NCBI GenBank assembly: GCA_003331685.1
Contig: QOPK01000029.1
Span: 1-16,894, forward strand
Source: Halieaceae bacterium
GTDB lineage: Bacteria; Pseudomonadota; Gammaproteobacteria; Pseudomonadales; Halieaceae
Reading direction: 5' to 3'
Length of the DNA stretch: 16,894 bases
In this document: positions 1-6,643 of the stretch, piece after piece
Layout of the letters: the number at the start of each line of letters is the position of its first letter
Numbering within the stretch: the stretch's first letter is position 1
The notes under the pieces: generated by a model
Seen by the model: only the letters and a program-made list of their open reading frames with translations
Told to the model about the DNA's origin: nothing
The model's database searches: none
Position numbers and translations under genes: made by a program

Positions 1-2
1 AG

Positions 3-1481
3 TCACTCAAATAGTGGCTTGAGAGAGGGTTTCACCACTTTGCCCATTGCATTGCGCGGCAGCGCGTCCACCACCTGGAGCTGTTTGGGTACTTTGTAGG
101 AGGACAGCTTCCCATCGCACCAACTTTTTAGGTCTTCCACCCTCATGTCACCGTCGCCCTTCAGCGCCACTACCGCTGCAACGGCTTCTCCCCAGGTGCG
201 ATCCTTGATCCCCACAACCGCCACTTCGGCAATATCCGGATGCGCGAGCAATTTATTTTCAATTTCGAGAGCCGACAGCTTGTAGCCGCCCGACTTGATG
301 ATATCGACAGACGAGCGACCCATAATCCGGTAGTAACCGTCCTCGATCACCGCAATATCGCCGGTGCAAAACCACCCATCGGAGAAGCTGGCCTCTGTCG
401 CCTCCGCATTATCCCAGTACTCCAAAAATACCGTCGGGCTTTGAATTCGAATCTCGCCAGGGGCTCCTTCCCCGGTGACAACGCCGCCCTCCTCATCCAC
501 CAGCTGCACCGCGACATTGGGCAAGGCCCGCCCCACATAGCCCGGGCGCCGCTCACCCCGGTAGGGATTGGAGAGGGCCATGCCGATCTCTGTCATGCCG
601 TAGCGCTCCAAGAGCATCTGCCCTGTGAGATCCCGCCATTGCTCAAACACCTCGACCGGACAGGCAGCTGAGCCCGACACGTTGAGGCGCATGTTGGCAA
701 ACCCCTCGCTGACCCCCTCCACTTCCCCGTCCTCGAGGGTCTGGAGATGATCGATGAGCTTCACGTAGATGGTTGGGACCGCCATGAACACGCTAAATGT
801 GTCAGCGGCGACTTGCGAACAGAGTGCAGCGAGATCGAGCTTGGGCATCGCATGCACCGTGGCTCCAGTCCACAACGCACAGCTCAGCACGTTGATGATT
901 CCGTGCACGTGATGCAGAGGCAGAAACAGCGGTATGACATCGTCCGCTTGCCACTCCCAGGCGGTAACCAGCGTCTCGATCTGCGCGGCGATATTGCCGT
1001 GGGTCGTGACCGCCCCTTTAGGTTTGCTGGTGGTCCCACTGGTAAAAACAATCATCGCCCGTCGCGCTGGGGAGAGTTCAGGCAATGGCGACACGCTGTC
1101 CGTCAGGGTGTCACTGACGGTAGCGATCCGAACAGACAGACGATCACATAAGTCTTCAATACCGCCAAGGGTCTGCTCATCGACGATGACCTGTGTCACC
1201 CCGGCACTGGTCAGGCAGTGCTCCCATTCAGATTCTGCCGAGGCGACATTGAGGGGAATCGCAATACCGCCTGCACGCCACACCCCATGCAATGCGGTCA
1301 CATAATCTACGCCGGCTGGAATGAGAAAGGCAATGCGCGCCTCCTCGAGATCACTACGGCCCGCGAGAAGCCCGCTGGCAAACTGCACAATGCGGCGCTC
1401 GACTTGTGCGTAGGTGAAAGCATGGTCGCGTTCGACCAAAGCGACCTTGTCAGGAAGCTCACTATGTAGGGCTTTTTGCAT
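3..1481 (-). CDS. ACSF3/MatB-like acyl-CoA synthetase (probable malonyl- or methylmalonyl-CoA synthetase)
   Basis: This is a class I adenylate-forming enzyme of 492 residues, which activates a carboxylic acid with ATP and joins it to CoA in the cytoplasm. The ATP-binding loop TSGTTSKPKG is at residues 147-156, the A5 motif ERYGMTE at 292-298, TGD at 373-375, the hinge-region GR at 388-389, and the C-terminal catalytic lysine is K481 in PRNAMGK. The A5 region followed by SNPYRGERRPGYVG and the hinge stretch SVDIIKSGGYKLSALEIE are characteristic of the ACSF3/MatB malonyl-CoA synthetase branch rather than of long-chain FadD enzymes. Substrate choice (malonate, methylmalonate or another short acid) is inferred from this resemblance. 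The gene is complete: the ATG is at 1479-1481 and the TGA at 3-5. It is the last visible gene of the minus-strand cluster, 112 bp after the PhyH gene. The Shine-Dalgarno sequence is weak. Confidence 0.88.
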   Translation of the reverse strand: MQKALHSELPDKVALVERDHAFTYAQVERRIVQFASGLLAGRSDLEEARIAFLIPAGVDYVTALHGVWRAGGIAIPLNVASAESEWEHCLTSAGVTQVIVDEQTLGGIEDLCDRLSVRIATVSDTLTDSVSPLPELSPARRAMIVFTSGTTSKPKGAVTTHGNIAAQIETLVTAWEWQADDVIPLFLPLHHVHGIINVLSCALWTGATVHAMPKLDLAALCSQVAADTFSVFMAVPTIYVKLIDHLQTLEDGEVEGVSEGFANMRLNVSGSAACPVEVFEQWRDLTGQMLLERYGMTEIGMALSNPYRGERRPGYVGRALPNVAVQLVDEEGGVVTGEGAPGEIRIQSPTVFLEYWDNAEATEASFSDGWFCTGDIAVIEDGYYRIMGRSSVDIIKSGGYKLSALEIENKLLAHPDIAEVAVVGIKDRTWGEAVAAVVALKGDGDMRVEDLKSWCDGKLSSYKVPKQLQVVDALPRNAMGKVVKPSLKPLFE

Positions 1482-1532
1482 CGCGACTAATCTTTGAGTC
1501 CAAAGAGGATGAGTTTACGCGAGGGTATGGCT

Positions 1533-1589
1533 GAGCGGGCGAAGAACCGCTCCTGCTGGACGATCGATCAACGCATCCGTTGCTCAGCC
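1533..1589 (-). other. Competing inverted repeats between the PhyH and CoA-synthetase genes
   Basis: This short intergenic stretch holds two mutually exclusive pairings. GAGCGG (1533-1538) can pair with CCGCTC (1547-1552). Alternatively GGCTGAG (1529-1535) can pair with CTCAGCC (1583-1589), stacked directly on an inner hairpin CAACG-CATC-CGTTG (1569-1582). No T-run follows on the minus strand, so it is not a classical intrinsic terminator. It could be an mRNA-processing or attenuation structure, or chance. The pairings are seen directly; any function is inference. Confidence 0.3.
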
Positions 1590-1593
1590 CCGA

Positions 1594-2793
1594 TCAAATA
1601 CTCAAGTCGTCGAGGTTGTAGTCTTTGAGGTCAGCTCGCGCAGCGTCATCCCACCGGTAGTCGTTGGCGGCGGCCGAGAGCGGCTGATATTGGTAAGGCG
1701 TCTCGTCGGGGAATCGCTGCTTGCGGGCATCGATCGCGTAGCCGATCGCCCGTGAACGACGATTCACAATTTTCTCGTCAAACACCTGCGCATCACTGTG
1801 GATACCGCCACCCATCACGCCCAATACCGATGAGCGCTTGTGAAAGCCAAAGTTCACGGTAATACGCGGCTCAAAGCCACAGTTGGGGAATGAGCCATGC
1901 AGTAGCTGCCGGTTACACATCACGACGTCGCCAGGATTACAAACGATCGGTACAGCTCCCTCGAGACGCTCACTGCCCGACTCGTCCACCAGCGCCTGGA
2001 TATCAAGCTTGCCCTGCTTATGCGTGCCAGGCAGAACCCAAACGCCATTCACCGCCGTACTGCCATACACCTGAGCCATGAAGTTAAAGCCGTGGATGTC
2101 TTCATCAAAATCAGGGCTGTCCCAGTGAGTCACCCCATCTTGATGCCAGGAGACCGCGGCACCGATGCCGGGCTCTTTGATGAAGAGCGCCTCATTAAAC
2201 GGCGCAAAGTCGGGGCCGTTAATAGACTCGGTCACTTTGAGCAGTTCGGGGTGAGCGTAGGTTCTTAAACAGGCATCAGAAAACTGCAGCGATCCAAGCA
2301 GGATAAAGGGGGCGGCTAGCGGCGCCTCGGCATCGGCTTCTGGCTCGAACATTTTCACCTGATGGCGTCCGTTGGCGAGCTCGGTGCCACCCAGTGGGTC
2401 ACCCAGAGGCTTAGACCACACCAAAGTCAGAGCCTTAGCGTCTGCACCCAACGCCGGTTCGCCGGCCGCATTCACCTTACTCTCTGGCCCGGTAGGAAAC
2501 TGAGCGCGCATGGTGTCGAGGTCGGCTTTGATGTCGTCTAGTTCTTCGGCGCTCAGGACGTTTTCAAAAACGTAGAAGCCGTATTCCGAATAGGCTAGTC
2601 GTATCTCTGCTGTGAGCGCACCCGACGCCGTGAATCTCAGCGGCCCCCGGTTAGGCAGCGCCAGCGCGGCCGCTTGCCCTTCTAATAAATAACTCCGCAT
2701 GGCATCCGCCTGGTCGCCGTAATGCTTGGCGCAGGCCTCAATGGACTCACTGATATCAATCACAAAAACATCCCCAATATTCTGTGACGGCAT
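1594..2793 (-). CDS. Phytanoyl-CoA dioxygenase (PhyH) family Fe(II)/2-oxoglutarate oxygenase
   Basis: This 399-residue cytoplasmic protein belongs to the PhyH family of non-haem iron oxygenases, which couple 2-oxoglutarate decarboxylation to hydroxylation of a substrate. The facial triad is visible: H217 and D219 in SWHQDG and the distal H299 in LLHGSFPN, with R310 in EPRITVNFGF placed to bind 2-oxoglutarate. The stretch GVWVLPGTHKQGKLD at about 250-264 is the usual PhyH turn before the second half of the barrel. The protein is longer than the roughly 300 residues common for bacterial PhyH proteins because of N- and C-terminal extensions with no motif I recognise. It lies 52 bp downstream of the metallo-beta-lactamase-fold gene on the same strand, so co-transcription is likely. 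The substrate is unknown; PhyH relatives act on acyl-CoAs, osmolytes and secondary metabolites. The Shine-Dalgarno sequence before the ATG is weak. Confidence 0.88.
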   Translation of the reverse strand: MPSQNIGDVFVIDISESIEACAKHYGDQADAMRSYLLEGQAAALALPNRGPLRFTASGALTAEIRLAYSEYGFYVFENVLSAEELDDIKADLDTMRAQFPTGPESKVNAAGEPALGADAKALTLVWSKPLGDPLGGTELANGRHQVKMFEPEADAEAPLAAPFILLGSLQFSDACLRTYAHPELLKVTESINGPDFAPFNEALFIKEPGIGAAVSWHQDGVTHWDSPDFDEDIHGFNFMAQVYGSTAVNGVWVLPGTHKQGKLDIQALVDESGSERLEGAVPIVCNPGDVVMCNRQLLHGSFPNCGFEPRITVNFGFHKRSSVLGVMGGGIHSDAQVFDEKIVNRRSRAIGYAIDARKQRFPDETPYQYQPLSAAANDYRWDDAARADLKDYNLDDLSI

Positions 2794-2845
2794 ACCATAC
2801 CAGATTGCCGCGACGGATTGCGTGACAGAGCGGTAACAAAGACGC

Positions 2846-3805
2846 CTACTCTACCGAACTCCGGATGATAGTCAGCTCTGGCGTAATCACTGATCCGATC
2901 GCGGCATGAGAGATCTGCGAGCGCGGCAATTTCAGCTGACTGGCGATGGTTTCGGCCGCAGCAATGCCAGTGCAATGGCCACCCATCATCAACCCCAAAC
3001 CCCGCTCTGCAAGCCAGCTCGACGTGCGGCTCAGTGTCTCGTCGCCTGCCTGCCACAGGTGGAACCCGCCAACGATGGAATAAATAGGCTCATCTTTTAT
3101 CGACTGCAAGACTTTGCCGGTGTTGATCAAACCCGAGTGACCGCAACCGGAGGTCATCAGCCAGCCTTTTTCCGTGAGATAACCCAACGACTGATCATCC
3201 ATAATGATATCTGGCACTGATGCGCCATCCTGGTTAATAAACAGCCCCGCGGGGCCGTTGTAATGCTCCTCTATGCGCGGTACGGGACCGGTCAACCACA
3301 GCTTAGGCGCTATTTCCGTGGGTTCGGTGACGACAGTGAAGCGGATCCCCAGTGCTTCCGCTGCCTTCTTAAAATCCTGGGCTCGGGCGAAATCACCGGG
3401 ACCCACCTCGACGCCCGTTGCGGTCTCGCGCTGGTCAAAAAACCCTGCCGCCACATACACCTGACTCAAGGCGGCCTCGTTAGCGGGTCGGAAATGCTCA
3501 CGGAGGATCAGCAAACCCCCAGTGTGGTCACTGTGAAAGTGGCTTAACACGACCTGCTCGACCTCTGAAAGATCGACACCCAGATGCAGCACATTGTGAA
3601 GTACCGTGTCCTCTTTGAAGCCGGTGTCAAAGAGCACTGCGTCCTGCTCGCCCTCAAAGAGCGCGGCAAAGCTCCACTCACCCAAACCCCCATAATCAGA
3701 AATGTTGGTTGCCAGCACTGTGATCTGATACGGCGCGCTTTGACCTAAGGCTGAAAACATAGCGCAAAGGGTCAACGCAACTACTCTGATAAAACGAGAA
3801 TTCAT
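2846..3805 (-). CDS. Exported metallo-beta-lactamase-fold hydrolase (COG1237-like)
   Basis: This 319-residue protein has an N-terminal signal peptide (charged start, hydrophobic residues 8-20, probable cleavage near 21-24) and should act in the periplasm. The metal-binding motif is HFHSDH (89-94). It is followed by SGCGHSG (H223), GGFHL (H249) and GGHCTG (H277), the spacing and wording seen in the COG1237 branch that includes 7,8-dihydropterin-6-yl-methyl-4-(beta-D-ribofuranosyl)aminobenzene 5'-phosphate synthase-like enzymes. It is not a typical antibiotic beta-lactamase. The start is supported by a strong Shine-Dalgarno sequence (AGAGGAG, complement of 3813-3819) seven bases before the ATG. 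It sits between the oxidoreductase and PhyH genes of the minus-strand cluster. The physiological substrate is unknown; export suggests an extracytoplasmic ester, phosphoester or lactone. Confidence 0.85.
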   Translation of the reverse strand: MNSRFIRVVALTLCAMFSALGQSAPYQITVLATNISDYGGLGEWSFAALFEGEQDAVLFDTGFKEDTVLHNVLHLGVDLSEVEQVVLSHFHSDHTGGLLILREHFRPANEAALSQVYVAAGFFDQRETATGVEVGPGDFARAQDFKKAAEALGIRFTVVTEPTEIAPKLWLTGPVPRIEEHYNGPAGLFINQDGASVPDIIMDDQSLGYLTEKGWLMTSGCGHSGLINTGKVLQSIKDEPIYSIVGGFHLWQAGDETLSRTSSWLAERGLGLMMGGHCTGIAAAETIASQLKLPRSQISHAAIGSVITPELTIIRSSVE

Positions 3806-3885
3806 TAATCGACTCCTCTGGTTGATGAGCGACTCCCCACAGGCACTATCGCATGCAAAATGCTGCCACGGGTATCCACACTGGC

Positions 3886-3904
3886 TGAGCTGTTGTTCAG
3901 CTCA
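3886..3904. other. Hairpin across the oxidoreductase stop codon
   Basis: A perfect 7-bp stem TGAGCTG (3886-3892) / CAGCTCA (3898-3904) with a 5-base loop spans the stop codon of the minus-strand oxidoreductase gene. No T-run follows it in that direction, so strong intrinsic termination is not expected. It could stabilise the 3' end of the upstream message or weaken read-through into the exported hydrolase gene. Confidence 0.35.
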
Positions 3905-4796
3905 AGACCGCCGGGAAGCCTGGAGCACGCAGCGGCGTGTCGAGCGCATCCTCGAGCAATTTAACAATCTTGGGTGATTGGCTCTCCCCGCCATACGCAT
4001 CCCGTGCCTCCTGAAAGCGCGCAAACGTCGCGGCGGCCAGCTCGAGGGGCACGCCCAGCTCTTCTGCAAATTGCTTCGCAAAACCAAGGTCTTTGAGCGC
4101 CAAATCAATAGTAAAGCCAATGTCGTAGCTACCATTGAGAATGAGCTGCCCCTCGGTCTCATGGACAAAAGAGTTCCCTGAAGAGGCCGCAATGGCTCTC
4201 CAGCTCGTCGCTAAATCCAGTCCGCCCCGCGATGCCAGCATCAGCGCCTCGCCACAGACTTGCAAATGCACCAGCGCCAACATGTTGGTAATGACTTTAA
4301 TTAGCGAAGCCGATCCAACAGGTCCCATATGAATCACTTCATTCCCCATCACATTGAGTGCTGGCTCGTGAAGTCCCATCAGCGACGCCGGCCCACCCGC
4401 CAGCAGGGTCAGCTCACCCACTGCCGCAAGATGCACGCCGCCAGTCACTGGCAGCTCCAGAAAACCAACTCCGGCGCCTTCTGCCAAACCAGCGAATCGT
4501 ATGGCGTCATCGCGACCAATGGTCGACATCTCAATCACGCTCGCATCACTCCGCATAGCACCCAGTATTTGATGCAGCACTGCTGCTGACGCGACAGGCG
4601 ATGGCAAGCAGGTAATCACATGATCAACGGCACTTGCGAGTTCCTGAGGGCTCGCGGCAAACGTCACCCCTGCGCGCTCGAGGCTATCTGTAAAGCGGGT
4701 GTCTAGATCAAAGCCCGTCACGGAAAAGTCGTTTTCCGCCAAGCGGGTCGCCAGCTTACTGCCCAGATTACCGAGCCCAATAAATCCATAATGCAT
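3897..4796 (-). CDS. 3-hydroxyisobutyrate dehydrogenase-type NAD(P)-dependent oxidoreductase
   Basis: This 299-residue beta-hydroxyacid dehydrogenase would oxidise a 3-hydroxy acid, or reduce the matching semialdehyde, with NAD(P) in the cytoplasm. The Rossmann glycine motif GLGNLG is at residues 7-12, the substrate-binding ELPVTGG at 114-120, and the catalytic lysine is K167 in LIKVITNML, with a second conserved lysine K235 in LALKDLG. D30, at the end of the second beta strand (GFDLD), would favour NAD over NADP. These features fit HIBADH, tartronate semialdehyde reductase and related enzymes; the exact substrate cannot be read from the sequence. The start is supported by GAGG about ten bases before the ATG. 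It lies 146 bp after the alpha/beta hydrolase gene and 91 bp before the exported hydrolase gene. A plausible role is oxidation of a hydroxy acid released by its neighbours. Confidence 0.87.
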   Translation of the reverse strand: MHYGFIGLGNLGSKLATRLAENDFSVTGFDLDTRFTDSLERAGVTFAASPQELASAVDHVITCLPSPVASAAVLHQILGAMRSDASVIEMSTIGRDDAIRFAGLAEGAGVGFLELPVTGGVHLAAVGELTLLAGGPASLMGLHEPALNVMGNEVIHMGPVGSASLIKVITNMLALVHLQVCGEALMLASRGGLDLATSWRAIAASSGNSFVHETEGQLILNGSYDIGFTIDLALKDLGFAKQFAEELGVPLELAAATFARFQEARDAYGGESQSPKIVKLLEDALDTPLRAPGFPAVLS

Positions 4797-4942
4797 GTGA
4801 TATCAACCTCATCTTAAGTGTCACCGACGCCATTGCATCGTAAATGATCGTGACGAAACTATGGCGCGTCGCACACGCTCACCTTGCAGAGCGGGGCATC
4901 AAACATACCGGCCTAGAGGCGCTTACCCAGAGTCGCCAAGCG

Positions 4943-5827
4943 CTAGTCGTTCAGCTTCAACCAATCCACTATCTTACGATTTACTCGGCCGGGCTGCTCT
5001 TGATGCAGAAAGTGGCCAGCTTGAGGAATCCGACTAAAAGTCAGCCCTTGCGGAAAATCCTGCGCCACCATCAACTCCTCGAACACATCGCTCGCAATGC
5101 AGCCATCACGCTCCCCGGACAAGGCGAGTGTGGGCACGGGCACTGAATAATGCGCCTCCTCTACACTCACTAGCAGAGCTTTGATTGACAGGGCCGCGCG
5201 GTAATACCCCAAGGCAGCTGAGCGCACTCCGGGCTGAGACAGGGTACTGATGACGCCCTCGAGCACACCCGGTTCCGGCTGCCAAGAAGGGCTCCAGTCT
5301 CGCCATAACCAACGAATAAATCGGTAATCGCGTCGACTGACAATCCAATCAGATAGCCAGGGAATATTGAACAAGCCCATATACCAAGACAGCCGCAGTT
5401 GCCTGGGAATCCGGAGACCGTCGCGTGCAAACCGGCCCGCGTGGGGCACCGCCATCACCGTCAGACTCCGAAAGCGCTCCGGTGCCGCGGCGGCAGCAAC
5501 GTAGGCCACAGCAGCGCCCCAATCATGGCCAATCAGATGCACGGGGCCGGCATTGAGGCTGTCGATGACCGCGAGGATATCGGTGGCAACAGTCTCAATG
5601 GTGTAGTCCCCATCTGTAGGAATCGACCTCGGCTCATAGCCCCGAAGGGTCAAAGAAACCGCCCGGTAGCCAGCCTCTGCGAGCACGGGTAACTGGTGTC
5701 GGAAAGACCCAGCGTTATCGGGAAACCCATGCAAACACAACACGATGGGGCCATCCCCCATCGCTTGCGCCGAAAAAGCCAGCAGGCCGTTTTGAAAAGT
5801 AAGTAGCTCTGGATCGGTCACTGCCAT
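4943..5827 (-). CDS. Alpha/beta hydrolase, epoxide hydrolase type
   Basis: This 294-residue cytoplasmic alpha/beta hydrolase carries the oxyanion motif HGFPDN (33-38) and the nucleophile elbow GHDWGA (100-105). Its nucleophile is an aspartate (D102) rather than a serine. That is the signature of the epoxide hydrolase/haloalkane dehalogenase branch, in which Asp forms a covalent alkyl-ester intermediate. The likely acid is D241 in LSGERDGC, and the catalytic histidine is H272 in AGHFLHQE. A lid region rich in Trp and Tyr lies at about 135-225; tyrosines at 208-209 are candidates for epoxide activation. It is first in the minus-strand cluster and is transcribed divergently from the arsC gene. 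Epoxide hydrolysis is more likely than dehalogenation, because the second residue of the HGxP motif and the lid tyrosines fit that group; the substrate is unknown. Confidence 0.85.
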   Translation of the reverse strand: MAVTDPELLTFQNGLLAFSAQAMGDGPIVLCLHGFPDNAGSFRHQLPVLAEAGYRAVSLTLRGYEPRSIPTDGDYTIETVATDILAVIDSLNAGPVHLIGHDWGAAVAYVAAAAAPERFRSLTVMAVPHAGRFARDGLRIPRQLRLSWYMGLFNIPWLSDWIVSRRDYRFIRWLWRDWSPSWQPEPGVLEGVISTLSQPGVRSAALGYYRAALSIKALLVSVEEAHYSVPVPTLALSGERDGCIASDVFEELMVAQDFPQGLTFSRIPQAGHFLHQEQPGRVNRKIVDWLKLND

Positions 5828-5853
5828 CTTGATGTCATGCCTATACGCCTCTC

Positions 5854-5883
5854 GAAAGTGTCGGCCAAGCAGGCCATACTTTC
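5854..5883. promoter_or_regulatory. Interrupted inverted repeat in the divergent hydrolase/arsC promoter region
   Basis: The arms GAAAGT (5854-5859) and ACTTTC (5878-5883) enclose a second pair, GGCC (5863-5866) and GGCC (5872-5875), around a 5-base centre AAGCA. The two arms together match over 10 bp with a small bulge. The site occupies the middle of the 74-bp gap between two divergent start codons, which suits an operator for a dimeric regulator. It is followed on the plus strand by AATTTTTGG, so it also looks like a hairpin with a T-run, but no plus-strand gene lies upstream to terminate. No regulator gene is adjacent. Confidence 0.45.
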
Positions 5884-5901
5884 AATTTTTGGACCCACAT
5901 C

Positions 5902-6249
5902 ATGACGACCACCATCTGGCACAACCCACGATGCTCAAAGTCGCGCCAAACCCTGACCCTGCTGGAGGAGCGCGGCATCAGTGCTGCCGTGAGGCTCTAT
6001 TTGGATGATGCGCCCTCCACTACTGAAGTGGCGGAGGTGTTAAATCAGTTGGGGATAGCACCCTGGGAGCTCCTGCGGCGGAGTGAGAAGGTGTTCAAGG
6101 AACTGGGGCTTGATAAAAACACTGCCGATCAAGCGCTGATCGAGGCCATGAGCGCCAATCCGATTCTCATCGAGCGCCCGATTGTGATTCACGCCGGGCG
6201 TGCGGCACTCGGACGACCGCCAGAGAGCGTGCTGGGATTACTCGACTAA
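5902..6249 (+). CDS. arsC: ArsC-family arsenate reductase (glutaredoxin-coupled type)
   Basis: This 115-residue thioredoxin-fold protein matches the ArsC/YffB family. The active-site cysteine is C11 in HNPRCSKSR. The three arginines that form the oxyanion pocket in E. coli ArsC have counterparts at R60 (ELLRRSEK), R92 (ERPIVIHAG) and R105 (GRPPESVL). It would reduce arsenate to arsenite using glutathione and glutaredoxin in the cytoplasm. It is shorter than the plasmid ArsC (141 residues) and has the length of the chromosomal ArsC-like proteins, for which arsenate activity is less certain. No arsR, arsB or acr3 gene is nearby, so a general thiol-redox role remains possible. Its stop codon is only two bases from the stop codon of the convergent small secreted protein. 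Confidence 0.85.
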   Translation: MTTTIWHNPRCSKSRQTLTLLEERGISAAVRLYLDDAPSTTEVAEVLNQLGIAPWELLRRSEKVFKELGLDKNTADQALIEAMSANPILIERPIVIHAGRAALGRPPESVLGLLD

Positions 6250-6251
6250 GG

Positions 6252-6614
6252 TTATTCGCTTACCGACTGGGCAGGCTGAACGATATCCCCTGATCGCCCC
6301 TCACGCCCGCAGACATCCTGCGCCACGCGCTGCGCAAAGATAAAATCGCCGAGAGCTGCCTGCTGATCGTTCAGCGCCGCCTCACATTGTGAGGTATCAC
6401 CATTAGCTCGGCTCACGCACTGATTGAAGGTGTCGAAATAATGCCTGACCGCACCATATTTGCTCTTGGCGCGGTCGCGCGCGATATCGCAGTCGGTGGG
6501 TAAGGAATCAGCGGCAACGACCGCCGTACAAATAAAAGTGACGACCAGCCCAAAGCCTGCGAGCCATCGAGACCCCGCGCGCCGCCGTATTGGCGAAAAT
6601 AGAATCTTCAACAC
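6252..6614 (-). CDS. Small secreted four-cysteine protein of unknown function
   Basis: I do not recognise this 120-residue protein. It has an arginine-rich start (RRRAGSR at 10-16), a hydrophobic segment at about 18-34 and a likely signal-peptidase site near VVAA-D (34-36), so it should be exported. The mature part is short, mostly helical in character and has four cysteines (C42, C66, C77, C102), which could form two disulphides in the periplasm. The start is GTG: an AAGGAG Shine-Dalgarno sequence lies seven bases before it, and no ATG is better placed. It begins 29 bp after the stop codon of the carboxymuconolactone decarboxylase-family gene and probably shares its transcript. It ends two bases from the stop of arsC, which is convergent. 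Confidence 0.7.
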   Translation of the reverse strand: MLKILFSPIRRRAGSRWLAGFGLVVTFICTAVVAADSLPTDCDIARDRAKSKYGAVRHYFDTFNQCVSRANGDTSQCEAALNDQQAALGDFIFAQRVAQDVCGREGRSGDIVQPAQSVSE

Positions 6615-6621
6615 TAATCAG

Positions 6622-6627
6622 CTCCTT
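6622..6627 (-). promoter_or_regulatory. Ribosome binding site deciding a GTG start
   Basis: On the minus strand this reads AAGGAG, seven bases before the GTG at 6612-6614. It supports translation of the small secreted protein from GTG rather than from a later codon. Confidence 0.6.
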
Positions 6628-6643
6628 ACTAATATCGCTGCGA

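Noticed and set aside
2846..3805. Antibiotic-resistance metallo-beta-lactamase
   Set aside because: The GCGH, GGFHL and HCTG motifs place it in the COG1237 branch, not among class B beta-lactamases.
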